Assembly: GCA_039111635.1 (NCBI GenBank)
Contig: JBCAQO010000011.1
Location: 620,001 to 684,000, forward strand
Direction of reading: 5' to 3'
DNA length: 64,000 nucleotides
Source of the DNA: Heterobasidion occidentale
Taxonomy: Eukaryota; Basidiomycota; Agaricomycetes; Russulales; Bondarzewiaceae
Part shown: positions 24,347-36,487 of the stretch, piece by piece
How the letters are laid out: each line of letters opens with the position of its first letter
Numbering within the stretch: position 1 is the first letter of the stretch
Notes under the pieces: generated by a model
Seen by the model: only the letters and a program-made list of their open reading frames with translations
Databases searched by the model: none
Told to the model about the DNA's origin: nothing
Program-made: the position numbers and the translations under genes

Positions 24347-24467
24347 GGGGGACGCTGTACTTCGATTGTAGGAGGTGCGCAGAGAACAGTGAATGCGGGT
24401 ACGCTTCAAGGTTAGGGTCACAAGTGAGGCAGCCGCCGTGAACCTCCCTCAGAAGAGCACTGCAACG
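24347..24467. promoter_or_regulatory. 121-bp bidirectional promoter region, EMC8/ATG5
   Basis: Only 121 bp separate the two start codons on opposite strands, so both core promoters and 5' UTRs must fit here or overlap the genes. No clear TATA box is visible. Confidence 0.6.
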
Positions 24468-25914
24468 ATGTACGGAGGCCGTCACCATTCACCTTCAGCA
24501 TTTTCATCCCCAGCATCGACCACGCTCTTTCGAAGATTGACATGGGAGGGAACCGTTCCTCTCGAAATTCGCGTCGATTCCAAAGAGCTTCCTGCCAATA
24601 GCAACCGCGGCTTGGAATGCTACTTTATTCAGGCGCCTCGCATCTCATATCTTCCTCTTCTTGTGCCCGAAATCAAGAGATTTTTGATGGATATCGTGTT
24701 CGACGAGGAGGCGGCTAAGTTGCTGAAGGAGGAGGATTGGTGGTTCGAGAGTGAAGGCGGAGGTTTGCTGAAATGGTCTGTCGCTTCACCCATCCGACGC
24801 CGATGGCTCATCTTTGACTTCTTCGTCCTCACTTCGATTATGTGTGTAGGCACTGGTCGATTGGCCTCATCTATGACAATCATGTCATCCTCTCTTCTAT
24901 CCGTCCCACAGCATCCACATCCGCCCAAGTGCAGTCCGTACCCCTCCGTCTCATCCTTCACCTCGCCTCACCTCCCACCGACAAGCTCCTGCTAGCGCCC
25001 AGCCCCGAAGCATGCAAACAGGCGTTCATGGGTCAGCTTAAGGAGGCGGATTTCCTGAGATGGGGTAGCACCAAACGTATGACTGGCCTGCGCAAGGCGG
25101 AACAAGACGGCATCTGGGAAGGCATCAAAGACCGTGAGTCTGGAGTTTCACTTGTCCCCCATCGACCCTACCTAGAACGGCTGGTTATCACGTAATATAC
25201 TCCTCGCATCGTCGATCTCGTTGCGACTGACCTACGTGTTTCAGATAATTTCGACGATTATTGGCGTGTAGCATCCAAAGTCACACCCACAACCGCGCCT
25301 GCCCGTCCCAACTCCCCTCCTATAGCTCCTTCTTCTGCATCCATGCATACTCGCCCACCATCAGCTGACCCTCAAGGAACCCCCGACCGCGACGGGGCGT
25401 ATAGTGTTCGCAGCGTGCCGGTCAGGGTCTATTTGCCCGACGGGCCCGTCATGCAAGACATCGTTCCTCCTTTACTTGAAGATGGTGAGTCTTCTTCGAT
25501 CGGGCTGTCAGACATACTACCAGAGACCAAGGACGATGTTTTCTCTTAACTTCTCCAAGGCTATCTTATGGCACTTTCATTGCACAGATCGCGCATTAAC
25601 TCAGACTTCTTCCAAACTTTGGTGCCACTTGCGTCATGTTGATCCCGATACTGACCTCCCTTCTCTTCCTCGCAGGCTCCCCAAACACTCTCGCTGAATT
25701 CCTCTCCCAGCGCCTCCCTCTGTTGTTCCCCATTCCATCGCCCTCAGCGCCCGTGCCCCGGAACCTTGCGTACACACTCATCCAAGGCGTCCTTGCGCCT
25801 CCAGAAGCAGAGATGGCGTGGCTTGGCGCCTGTATGGCGGGCGCGGATGGCTGGGTCAACGTGTGCGTGGGCCTGCTTCATGCTCCGCCTGCGTCTGGTA
25901 CTAGTCGCCAGTAA
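24468..25914 (+). CDS. ATG5: autophagy protein ATG5
   Basis: Ubiquitin-fold protein joined covalently to ATG12; with ATG16 it forms the E3-like complex that lipidates ATG8 on the phagophore. Starts MYGGRHHSPS. The RRLTWEGTVPLEI beginning of the UblA domain lies at about residues 20-35, followed by PRISYLPLLVPEIKRF, and after an intron HWSIGLIYD. The helical region FMGQLKEADFLRWGSTKRM carries the Lys (LKEAD) expected to be the ATG12 acceptor. Next come a Pro/Ser-rich linker, VRSVPVRVYLPDGP (UblB), SPNTLAEFLSQRLPLLFP and GVLAPPEAEMAWLGACM. Stop at 25912-25914. Intron positions near 24773-24850, 25132-25243 and 25486-25675. Length and domain order are normal. Confidence 0.94.
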
Positions 25915-26560
25915 TCGTCTCTATGCGCTGCCGATTTGCGCGCGACGGTGCTGCACTGCTGTCTGAATTTTAGACATGCTTGAGGAGTGGATTTGATAAC
26001 GGTATACATGAGTTCAATAATTTTTTATGGTCGCATCTTTGTTCAGCGCTTGGAATATACCCTGTAGGACGTTTGAAAGTTCCACGCGTCTCTTCTCGCA
26101 AGGATCCGCACTTGTCTGTGATAGGCATCCTTCCGACCATACCGAGTCAGATCTTGGTGACTGCGAAGCGCTAAGCATACGCTCAAAGCTGGAGGGCGAT
26201 AATGCGGCTATTATCAGAATACAGTTACAATGATGTACAGCAAACAAAACAGAGCACGACAGGCGATAGAAAACACGATGATAACCCAAGGACTCTCCGC
26301 CCCCTTGCCATGGTCATAACATGCAGCGATACATTGCCGCGGAAGAAAATATAGCCCTCAGACGATACATGTGCTGTGATATGCTGGTACAGTGCGCAAT
26401 TTTCGGTGTAGTCCTGTTGAAGGTTATGTGAGTGGTGGGGTGGGAATCTTGGAGCATCGGATGCAGCGGGATGCGAGATGTCGGGTATGGAAAGAGGAGA
26501 CAAAGTGGTATATCGAAGGAGGCCGCGAATCATGGATCCTGCGGACTCAGAGTCGACCCA
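25915..26560. other. convergent intergenic spacer
   Basis: 646 bp between the ATG5 stop and the TMEM19 stop. A 102-codon minus-strand frame (26225-26533) has no motif and is probably chance. Expected to hold two 3' UTRs. Confidence 0.5.
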
Positions 26561-27888
26561 TCAGGCCACATACCCGAGAGCGAGCGCCGTCAGAGTCGAC
26601 GAAACCAAGTTGACCTAACATCAGATACGTCAGACGTCAACAGACCCGAAAGCGGGGTCGAGAGGACGCGTACTTGGTTATTGGTCAGGATATCGAACCC
26701 GCTGACGACCTTGACGTCCGCTTTGCTGTCCGGGACAGCCGAGGTGTCAGTTAAGATGCGCTTTGTTGTGTTGGAATATTGCGTGCATTGAAGGGTGGCA
26801 CCGAGCAATGAATCGAGCTGTTGGACGTGCGAATTGTGATCATCAAAAGACGGCACCGAACATGCATGCCGGCCATAATCCCAAAGCATCCATAAGCGCC
26901 ACGTAGTGGTTAGATCCAGAGATACTCACCAACGATCCAAACCCGCCCGCGCCTGCGCCCAGAAGCAGCAGCTGCCAAAACAGGCTGGCAGTTTGCTCTC
27001 TGCAGCTGGAGTTTTCTGCCACGAGCGTCGCGAACATCGTCAGACCCATCGCCGCGCCGCCTGAGACGGAAGCGACAGTGCCGAGCAGAGACAGACCACC
27101 ATTTGTTCCCGGTGGGACGCGGGAGAGGGTGGTGAGGAGAATGGGAGGTGTTTTGGAGAGGATGCCGAGTTCGGAGGCGAGCGTGTCACCAAGGCAGCAA
27201 GCAAAGTGTCTGGAGTAAGACGCCGTGAGCTTATCAAGAACAACAACGAGACAGTGAGACTATATTGGGCGTAGTCAAAAGCAGGAATGTGTGCGTAGGA
27301 AAATCGACATTTCTGTGAAGAAACGCGAGATGCCGAGCGACGGCGAATAGAACATTCGAATGCTCAAGACAGGGGAACTGAACATATGACTCCCTTTCAA
27401 AAATAACAAAAAACGCACCCTAAAACAATCATAAGCAGTGCACGGCTCCATCCTTGATTTGCGCTTGCATCAAGTGGACACCACGCGTCTGGTGTGTAGT
27501 TTACCAGATGAGCACTTAACGCCCTAGATACCTGTCTAGCAGCAGGAAATCCTGGGGCATGCAGCGCACCCCAAAGCAAAGTAGCCACCAGCGCGCTCGC
27601 GGAATTTGAGAAAACTTGCATCGCGTTCCGATACCCTGCCCCCGCTTTGTCGTGCCCGTCCTCCAACAACGCCTTCTCCTTCTTACCCGTACGTGTCGCG
27701 CTCGATCCGATCAGGTAGAATACGATGAGGGATATGCCTGGAGTGCGTAAAGGCATAGAGAGCATAGATATGCCCGTCAGGAAGGCTGCTGCTGCGCCAG
27801 AGGGTGAGAGCGAGCGTTTTCGGAGACCATTTACGGAGAGCGCGGTTGCGAAGAGAAAAGGGACAAGGGGGAAATCGTAATGTATCAT
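26561..27888 (-). CDS. TMEM19/DUF92 integral membrane protein
   Basis: Multi-pass membrane protein of the DUF92 (PF01940) family; the plant member VTE6 is a phytyl-phosphate kinase, while the fungal role is unknown. Starts MIHYDFPLVPFLFATALSVNGL, then KRSLSPSGAAAAFLTGISM and GISLIVFYLIGSSATRTGKKEKALLE. The second part (minus, near 27000-27210) has the family core GDTLASELGILSKTPP and PPGTNGGLSLLGTVAS. Then GAGGFGSLVSISGSNH, SLLGATLQC, and a last exon VNLVSSTLTALALGYVA-stop at 26561. Introns fall between these blocks. Conserved Asp and Gly-rich loops are kept. The start could lie further upstream, but no better Met was found. Confidence 0.88.
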
Positions 27889-28315
27889 TATCGACGATGA
27901 CGGTGTCGATGTCGGAGAAAGAGGTGTTTTGGTACTGCTGGCCGTTGGCGGCGTTTTTGAAATGAGCGCTCAAGTCGATTGAATCAGCTGCATGTGCTCT
28001 TGCACACAACGACAACCATTCTCCTTCTGCACACAACATATATGTGACATGCATGCCGCACTGTAGCAGCATCTAGAAAAATTCGGCCCTATGGGCGTTT
28101 CGTTATTAGATGGCTATTCTTCGTGAGCGATCTTTCAGCAGAATAGCAGTCGTGCAGAAGGAAGTACTTGTAAGTAGGGACGGGCAGCAGTTGGGCAGCT
28201 GACCGAAATGTGCACGGAGTGCTCTCACACTGATAAGTATCAGAATAACAACTGCCTGCTAACTTAGCTGCTCTCTTTGACTATCACCTCTACTAACCAT
28301 TCATCGAAAGCCAGG
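27889..28315. promoter_or_regulatory. divergent intergenic region, TMEM19 / SDR
   Basis: 427 bp between two start codons on opposite strands, so promoters for both genes must lie here. No motif stands out. Confidence 0.4.
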
Positions 28316-29591
28316 ATGCCGAAGCTCACCTCTCCTGGTACGTATACTCCGACAATTCTGCAGGGCAAGCTTGCCCTCATAACCGGTGCAACGTGAGTCC
28401 CTGCTCGTAAATTGGGCTCCTTCCACCCTATTTGTCCTCTGTCATAACTTCACTCCCGACTTACCTTCGCTCGTCAACTCATAGGGGTGGTATCGGCCAA
28501 GCGACAACCCGTCTCCTCGCGTCCCGCGGCGTCTCCATCGCAGTCCACTATTTCTCTTCCCAAGCCAAAGCCAATGCCCTTGTCTCCGAGATCCTCGCTA
28601 ATAACCCATCCATCAAGGCCGCCGCATTTCAAGCGGATCTCGGTGACTATGATGCTGTGCGGAGGATGCACAAGCAAATCGTAGAGACGCTCGGGCATCC
28701 TGACATCTTGTACTGCAATGCTGCTGCGACTGGAACGATAGTTGGGATCAAGGGAAAAATTCAGGATGTTACAGTGGAAGAGTTCGAGAAGGTGTGGAGG
28801 TCGAATACCGCCTCTGCTTTCTTGGTAAGTTGCCGTCATGAATGACTTTGCAAGACCTATTGTGTCATTCTCCACATGGAGAGAAGAGTGATCGCTGACG
28901 CCTTCTAGTTATCACAGCTATGCCTCCCCTTCATGGGGGAACAAGCCTGGGGGCGTGTTATACTTTGCTCTAGCATCGCCGCGGGTGATGTACCATTTAC
29001 ATATCTCTCAGTGCAAATTCTCATGACGATTACTTATAGCGACGGGCGGAGTTATCGGCCCGCATTATGCCTCGTCGAAGTCCGCCCTTCATGGTATCAT
29101 GCACTGGATTGCCAATCAATACTGCAGAACTGGCGTGGTATGTAGAGCTTGAAGAATCTGAGGACACTCTGTCTTGCGCAATCAAAGACAAAGTAACCAA
29201 CAATCGGCTCATCTTGATTCTCTTTAGACATGCAATGTTGTAGCGCCTGCGCTCATCACAAACACCGAGATGTTCAAGGAACCTACGACTGCGCATCTGG
29301 TTTGTATTGTCCGCTTTTCCTATCCCCTCCCCTCTCTCTCAGCTACGCGTCGTTTACTTTTTTTGTGGCAAGGATTTGATCCCGATGGGACGCTTTGGCC
29401 AACCTGAAGAGATAGCAGCTGTTGTCGAATTGCTCGTCACCAATTCTTACATGACGAACAAGGTATGTACTCGTGTCCGCGTTCTCCAGAGTAACTTTAT
29501 CCTAATCGCCTTGCCCTTTGCAACAAAACACGGATTCGAATCGAAGATCGTGTCAGCGGACGGAGGGATGTTACCGTCTACACTCGCTTGA
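28316..29591 (+). CDS. short-chain dehydrogenase/reductase (3-oxoacyl-ACP reductase-like)
   Basis: NAD(P)-dependent oxidoreductase of the classical SDR superfamily. Starts MPKLTSPGTYTPTILQGKLA. The cofactor motif is ITGATGGIGQATTRL (TGxxxGxG), formed across the first intron. NAAATG is the NNAG-type motif. The catalytic Ser follows in RVILCSSIAAG. The YxxxK pair appears as HYASSKSALHG in the next exon. Then TCNVVAPALITNTEMF, PMGRFGQPEEIAAVVELL and a C-terminal VSADGGMLPSTLA. At least five short introns. FabG-like SDRs act on many ketones, so substrate is not predictable. Appears intact. Confidence 0.88.
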
Positions 29592-29771
29592 ATTATCTTG
29601 AGATCTGTGGCGTATGACGTATGATGTGCCGAACGATATGTAACTCAAACGTCCACAGGTTTTGTATCCATCCTTCTGCTTCACCTTCAGTCCAGGTTGA
29701 GCCCGTGGGAAAGTTGGGATGCCACCGCTTATATCAGAGCTTTCAAGCCTCAACTGTCCGTCATAAACAAC

Positions 29772-30375
29772 ATGACTGAACACGCGCAAGCCACCAATCC
29801 TGACTATGCAAGTATTGCGCATGCAAATGATCTTCAAGCACCAGCGAGCACCATTCATGCCGGGGCTAGTATGATTCCCTCCCAGAATGCTGCCCTCCTT
29901 CCGAACAATCCTGCAGTACACCAAGACATCCTGCTTCAAGACATTCTCGCCTTCGTAAGTCTTCGCGCAGTTACATTATTAGTGTTGGTGGCCAACAGAC
30001 GTACAGGTCAATCTCCTCAATACGCGTATAGAAAGTCTTGAAAGAAAAGTCGAGGAAACCCAGCGAGATCTGGTTTACGAGTGCGTTCGCCAGTTTCTAT
30101 CATGCCGCGCAGGTCTGAATCATATCTGCAGGTCTCAGTGCAGTATGCTCCGCGTCTTGAACGCGCGGCAGGCGAACAACGGCCCCCTGCGTGCGATCCC
30201 CCCTCGTCCGGATTGTCCCCCATATCAAGAGGATGACTTTCCTCCGACATTCATAGAATTCTGCAATCTGCCCGGTATGCTTGATCTTCCGCTACTGGCA
30301 CAGTACTCATTCTTTTCGTTGAATGCCAGCTCCGAGTCTGGATCGCCTCTTGAGTGCATTTGGGCTCCCAACTGA
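29772..30375 (+). CDS. small coiled-coil hypothetical protein
   Basis: Three exons joined by consensus sites: MTEHAQATNPDYASIAHAND... to DILAF, then VNLLNTRIESLERKVEETQRD (a leucine/charged helix, likely coiled coil), then SQCSMLRVLNARQANNGPLR and PPTFIEFCNLPGM. A coiled coil followed by an R-x-x-N-A-R segment and a Pro-rich part is like a family of short, uncharacterised basidiomycete proteins that often occur in many copies. No signal peptide. Function unknown. Confidence 0.6.
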
Positions 30376-30875
30376 AGGCACGGTTGAAGAAAAGCAAACC
30401 AAACTCGCTCCATTGCTTGGTCGTATCTTTTGAGACTACTTGTTCATCTCGTATGTTCGTTCGTGTGTATTTTAGTTCAGTCAGAGTCAGTCTCGTTCGC
30501 GCGGATAAGGGTCTTTGTAGTGGCATCCTCATGTCCAGTGATCGTGGTTAGTCAGTCATTGTCAAAATGATCGTTGAGAATTACAATAGAAAAATCAGAT
30601 TATAAAAACGGGCGCTGGTTCACTGAATAATCCAGATTCAGTGAGCGTGGCAAGGTAAAGAAATGCACGATGATCAGAGTCCGTATTGTACTGAAGTGAC
30701 GTCCCGAGGTGGCTAGGTGCAAAGGGAAGAAACAGTGTCAAGGTATGATAAATACTCAGTCACGCGGACGTCCATAGGTGCAAGAGTCAGAATGCGAGGT
30801 ATGGAGATGTGTGGAGATGCTACCGAAACTCCCAGAACTTGTTAAACTAGTCCAAATCATGATCAAATCTATTGA
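30376..30875. other. convergent intergenic spacer
   Basis: 500 bp of presumed 3' UTRs between two stops. No feature supported. Confidence 0.5.
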
Positions 30876-32579
30876 TCAGGCAAGATGCGCAAACCCGACA
30901 CCTGAACAACATTTAGCCAACGAACCATGCATAATGCAGACGAAACTTACGATGTCCAGTCATATCATAGCCAGTGTACACGCTCTCTAGCCACTTCTGT
31001 CCGAACATAAACGTGCCAAAACCTGCACTCGTTACCCAGGTATACAAGGCCTTGGTGGCATCTAGTCCCAACGTGTCATATAATCCAGTCGGGATGAGGT
31101 ATTGTGAAGCTGTGATATCGAATGTCTGATCGCCAAGGCCGAATGTCATCGAAGGCAGGGAGGTCGCTGACGCATTCAAAGGGAAGGTGAGGTAGCCAAT
31201 GAAAGTTCCGTTTGGGACTAGGCCCGCGCCGGGGAAAGAGTGAAGGATGGAGAAGAAAGCATCACTGTCGGTCGTGAGTTACGAGATGCCTCTGGGGATG
31301 CGAGGAACGTACGAAGGGAGGCCGATCTCGAGCACACCAGTATCAGTCCGCCCTGGCTCAGTATCGTTGACTAAGATCATGTCTCCAAAGCTGAAGCTGG
31401 AAACCTGTGCAAAACAAGGGATTACTCAGAAGCCCGGTCTTTTAATAAGAGAGTTATTGGGTGAGCGTACATTGAATTCCCAATGGAAGTTCACAGGCTC
31501 GTTCTGAGGTAGCCACACCATCTCGCCTATGGGCAAAATTGATTCAACTATTACTCATTGACTGGGAGTGTGACTTACCGCTAGTTCGACTGTCATCAAT
31601 CCCGCCAAAGGTGATCTCACCCTGGCCGATCTGATTGCCGCTGTCAGCATCCAATCCATTGACATAAATACCGAACATCGCAGCGTCAATGCTACCCTCG
31701 GACAAGAGGCTCTCTACAAAAGTGGGCGTCGTGTCATGTCCAGACACCTCGCCAGAGTTTGAGCCTGACGGGCCTAGGCCAACTTGGACACAATTCTCAG
31801 CCTGACGATTTCTGCTCGGACTAAACAGAAGAAAAGCACCGATACTTACGGATTCCATCGATGGGCTTGACAAGTTTGAAACCAGTTGTGTGATTGGCCG
31901 CGCCAATGATCTGCGAATTCGCGACGGCAGCGCCAATGGTAACTTTATCTGTGTACGCAATGCCTGATGCGCCGCCTGCACCGTATCCAATACTAAAGGT
32001 TTCATTCGTCCTACCGTCGACATGTATGAGACGCACAACGAAGTCAAATATGTAGGTTTTACAACATACGTTTGTGTGCTGGGGCCTCGTTCATATAACG
32101 TTTCTCCGCCCAGCCAAAGAATGGCACTGCCCGTGTCAATGAGTACATCGGAGAATGTCTGGCCGTTTCCAGCTTGAACTATACATAGCAGATGAAATTT
32201 ATCGGAATTCATGATGACTTCCAAGAACATACCGGATGCAACAGATTTCAGCACTGCATTATTTGTCGGAGCATCCGTGTCTAACGAAAATTGAGAATCG
32301 ACTGATTCAAAACGTAGAATTGCTTACCGTTAGCAGCGACTTTTGAGATTGCGGCTGCGCTCGAAGCCACTTCAGAGTTAACTCTACAACATAAAGCGCA
32401 TTGAGCGAATTCAACTTAAGAACAAGGTGTATGGCATCTTGTACAAGGCGAATCGCGACGTACAGCGAAGATGTGAACGCCGCCTTCAAAGTCTTATGGC
32501 TTGAAGCTGAATGCGCTGGCACAACAGCCGCAGCTAGCATGCCAAAAATGAATGCAGCGCGAGACATCTGACCAGCCAT
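30876..32579 (-). CDS. secreted pepsin-type aspartic protease (A1, polyporopepsin-like)
   Basis: Extracellular endopeptidase. Starts MAGQMSRAAFIFGMLAAAVV, a signal peptide; a second start, MSRAAF at 32567, is equally possible. A propeptide follows over two exons (VNSEVASSAAAISKV). The first catalytic motif is SDVLIDTGSAILWLGG. The middle part reads NETFSIGYGAGGASGIAYTD and VGLGPSGSNSGE. The second catalytic Asp is in GRTDTGVLEIGLPS, which has DTGV rather than the usual DTGT/S. The C-terminus is GQKWLESVYTGYDMTGH, then after a last intron RVGFAHLA-stop at 30876, the usual family ending. About eight introns. The two Asp are both present, so it should be active. Confidence 0.88.
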
Positions 32580-33162
32580 ACTTTTCAGCGACGGGGTACG
32601 AGCTACCAGGAGTATTAGGAGAGCACGAAATGAAGGAAAATTGGACGTCTGTGTCTGCTCTGCTGATCATATGGATGACTCACCTTCGAGGATCTCCCAT
32701 GGTACAGCGTGGTCTCACGTCGGTGGACTCTCACCGCCTCGCTTGATTTCCAATGGAGCCCGAATAAACCCATGGACATGAAGGTGCGCGTGGCGAAGGG
32801 GGATGGTGGTGGGGTGGACGGAGGCGCTGGTTCGAAGATTCTCCGGTCCCAGTTTGAGTTGCTCGGCGAATGCCATGATTTGAGCTCCGCGATACTTAGT
32901 TGAAGACAGGCTCCAGCCCGCCTGCGTCAGTTTGACATTGAGAAATCTGAGGAGCACGGACAATCGAGTTTCGATGAAATGTTTTCGATTATCACATATT
33001 ACGGGACCCCATTAGTGCACACAGAATACGAGCAGCAAAATTGTTCAAAGAGCTTCTAGGTGCTTCCTCTGCGTCAATGTTGGCTCGAAAGACTTCAACA
33101 ACATCGCGGCGCGATGACGAGTGCCATCAGCTACATTGTCTTTCGTACACGCACACGTCTAT
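32580..33162. other. intergenic, promoter of the protease and 3' end of the next gene
   Basis: 583 bp, no coding signal. The minus-strand protease promoter should lie in the first 300 bp. Confidence 0.5.
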
Positions 33163-34399
33163 TCAAATTTGTAGTCCTTCGATCCACTCCAACAATGCCT
33201 CGTTGACCTCCTTCGGATGGGACAGAAGGACCCAATGACCTGCATCAAACTCCTTTACGGTGAGGGGTCCCTTCGCATATTGTTTGAGCAGTGCATTTCC
33301 CAAAGCCGGGAGGCAGACAATGTCCCTGAGTGCGGCGCCAAAAAAGACGGGTTGATGTAGATCATAAGCCTCTTTGGGAACGACTAACAAAGCAAAATTC
33401 GAGTGTATGCTGAGGATGATTGACAAGAAACATACGTTTATCATCTTCAGCACGAATGCTTCCGGCCGTTGTTTGAATTTTGTACCAAGCTACGGGGGCA
33501 GCGAGTCCTCCACCTAGGAGCGTCTGGCGGTAATGCTCTTTGTCCTGCAGAACAAGGATGAGTTGAAAAGGACGCGAGGACTGGAACATGACATTGGCTT
33601 GCCTCTGCTGTGAGGAATGGGGCGATCGGCCCTTGATTGTTAGCTTCTATCCATGCCTTCAGCGCACCAGGCGGACAGAGATTCTTGAGTGCGATCTCTC
33701 CAGAACCGGAGAAAAACAGGCTGAGAAAGGAGTCAAACTGAGAGGGGGTCACACAAGAAGTTCAACATCAGCTGCGTTCCTTATCGGCAAGGAAGAGAGA
33801 GAAATATGCACATTTCTTTCGACTGTTTTATCAGCACCCTCTTCTGCGAGGTAATCCCAGTATCCGAAAAGGTCGCGGCCAACGAGTTGTTTGATCCTTG
33901 CTGACTGTGCCGCAGGATCGTGGACTGGGTTGGGAGGGAGGTATGCGAGAGCGAGGAAGCCGATGGCCGTGAATCGGTCAGGGTAGTTGTTTGCCAAACG
34001 AGAGACCACGCGGCTTCCCCTATACCGTGCAACAAGTATATTAAGCTTAAGCAAACAAGAACAGTCTGCAAGGAACAAATACCAGTCATGCCCAATCAAG
34101 ACGGATTTCTGCACACCTTCCTTGTCCAAGATGTCGACAACGTCTTGCGCTAGCCCACTTCCGATGTAGAACTTCGCGTCTGTCGGCTTGTCGGTGCCCG
34201 CATAGCCAAGCATATCCGGAACGACGAGCCCATAACCACGCGGTTTGAAGGACTCCACCTGGTAATGCCAATCCCAGGACGACGAGGGGAACCCATGCAG
34301 GAGTACAAGCGTCGGCTTTCCTGCTTCAGCAGGAACACGGAAGTAGTTGTAGGTGAATCCACGCTGAGTGATATGTTTCTTGAAGAGTGAAGCGTCCAT
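33163..34399 (-). CDS. epoxide hydrolase paralogue 1 (alpha/beta hydrolase)
   Basis: Predicted soluble epoxide hydrolase that opens epoxides to diols. The start at 34399, MDASLFKKHITQRGFTYNYF, is chosen because it aligns with the other copies (a longer in-frame start lies upstream). Oxyanion motif LLHGFPSSSWDW. Nucleophile Asp in LIGHDWG, split TG|G by an intron. Cap-domain Tyr candidates are in LFGYWDYLAEEG and VAWYKIQTT. The acid region is VFFGAALRD and the catalytic His is in AGHWVLLSHP. Intron positions match the three plus-strand copies. This copy is the most divergent (FFSGSGEIALKN replaces the PNPPELWKD segment) and the only one on the minus strand. Confidence 0.9.
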
Positions 34400-35834
34400 G
34401 ATGTCGACGACGATAAAGAATTGAGATGAGTCTGGGATCTCGATATGAGCGGATTTATGTAGATCGGATGCAGGTGATTGTACCTCCGGGCGACAAACCC
34501 GACTCCCTGTGTCATCAGTGATGCTGGAATAGCCAAATCGAAGCGCCCTAGAGATGGAGTCGGCGCCTCTGAGGATCAACATTGCCTTACTTGTAAAACA
34601 ACAGGCTCAGCAGGGACCAGGGTACGACATTTGGTCATGAGCTACAACTATGAACACTCGTGATTAAGCACTGAAGTATGTTCTATTTGACATACCCCTT
34701 GACTGAATCCCTTGGGGTGAAGCTATTTTGGCCTCGGACTTGTCGCCGTGGGGGCATACGGCGAGCGTGCACCTCGATGGGTCACCGAAGTCTGCGCCAG
34801 CACGAACCCGCTGGATCCTGCTGGACCTCCAGGGCGACGCGGTTGCCGGGGGTTGCCGGTCAGAAGACGGTAGCTGGTTAGAAATTATTAGTCAGCACGT
34901 AGCACACTTACCAGTGCCAGTACCTTGACCAGCCTTGCTAGCTGTCTTGAAGTTCACGCTACAAACCTCATGCTTCAAGAGTCAATGACTCGTTCATCAT
35001 TGTCGCTGTCGATTGCAAAATATGTGGCTGATTCAGCACAGGTAAGCGTTTTAGAACATACCTCATTCTGACGGGAGCCTTCACAACACGTCACCCTCGG
35101 CAACATCTTGCAGAGTCAGCGGATCTTGACATACAGTCGGTCGATATCGACCGTCGGGGTATGCAGATCAACACAATTCACTAATTCCCGAACTCCATGG
35201 GAGGAGCATTTGGATTTTTAGCCGGGCGCCTTTTCCATGCACGTCATAAACAAAACAGCAGGCAAAACGCGATGCCATATGGTGTTGTTGAAAAGCTTGG
35301 CTTCCCTTGTCGATGGTCGCGCGAGTAATTACACTCATAGGAAGGAGCCTCTTGACTCAGAGGCGTGTTTTGAAAGTTCCTTTTTCGCTGAGATGTTGAC
35401 CTTAGTTTTCGATACTAACTACGCGCTTGGCCCTTTTTCAGCGTAATTGTCGCCTTACCACGGTCGAACGTGATAATCACGGCCGGGTTCGTTTGAGCTG
35501 CTTCGGCGCCATACCCTTTCGACCCATCGCATCGGTTTCGCATCGGTTTTCGAACACCTTCAGACTCCTATTCAATAGGCTGTGTCGATCACTTCTCCTG
35601 TACGAGCACGCCCAGGTGAGTGGACGTAGACGAAGTGGGCTCATATCTCCTTGATTTTCGACAGTAAAGATCTCTTGTACATTCATTGTCTGAAACTTCG
35701 ACCGCCGAGCTCCTACACAGTGCTGAAAGACCTGTTGAGTACCGATAGAAGGTGTTTCACCCTATCTTAGCCGCAGAAGCCACATCTTTCAAGAGACACA
35801 TCATGACTCGCGAGCATCATGACTAATCCGAATC
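34400..35834. other. intergenic, nothing recognised
   Basis: 1.4 kb between epoxide hydrolase 1 and the relic copy. Short frames only, with no motif and no clear repeat. Confidence 0.4.
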
Positions 35835-36070
35835 GCCCACAGTCCAGTCTAGCAAGCCTCTGCTCGTCTTCCCCCTGCCATCGTCGTGGGACTGGAACAT
35901 ATGTCCCGCCTGGGCGAACTCGCACTGACGTCCCGGGCCCGACCAGTCACCGGTCACCCCGCAGACTGCCTACGCTGAAAATGATGATCTGCCTGTCCAT
36001 GTTGGGTGACGGGGTGCTCAAGCAGTGCGCCCCATGACGGTGCGCGAATTTAATGTTGACCATTGAATGC
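35835..36070 (+). pseudogene. relic of a fifth epoxide hydrolase
   Basis: DNA at 35835-35900 aligns with the exon-1 stretch around the HGFPSSSWDW motif of the neighbours (a broken form ending CCATCGTCGTGGGACTGG is visible) but has a small deletion that shifts frame. From about 35985 the sequence reads MICLSMLGDGVLKQCA and MTVREFNVDH, matching MICLPxFGKxxLKxxA and TIREFDGDHW of the intact genes; the Trp codon after His has become TGA. Everything between, including the nucleophile exon, is missing. It sits in the same orientation as copies 2-4. Clearly non-functional. Confidence 0.8.
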
Positions 36071-36487
36071 GGGGAAGGTACATCGTGAGAAGTCAATGAA
36101 ACTCCCAAGGAATCCCCCATTTGCACGACGTAGCAATCGTCTCAGCCCTGCGCACAGTTGTTTCGGTTTCAGTCAAATCGATGAAGCTATGATGCGTGAT
36201 GACATCGACATCCGCACCCACTTTTGCTTTGAACTTGCTCAGTCATGCAAATGGCTGGCTACGGCTGAATGACGACAGCCATCGGCATCGAATGATGACA
36301 TCTACTAGCGCTCATCTCTGTAAGCTCAAGGTCACTTTGAGACGCTGGGTTGGTGATGGAAATACCAAGTGATGCGTTTCAGGGACCCTTCTGAGATGCG
36401 ACACCATATAAATCACTGTGCACAAGTACAGCCAAGTGCATTCAATCAATCCCTCCCACCAGCCGAAAAACTGACCGTATCATTGTC
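36071..36487. promoter_or_regulatory. upstream region of epoxide hydrolase 2
   Basis: 417 bp without coding signal. CATATAAATC at about 36405-36414, some 75 bp before the start codon, is a plausible TATA box. Confidence 0.4.
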
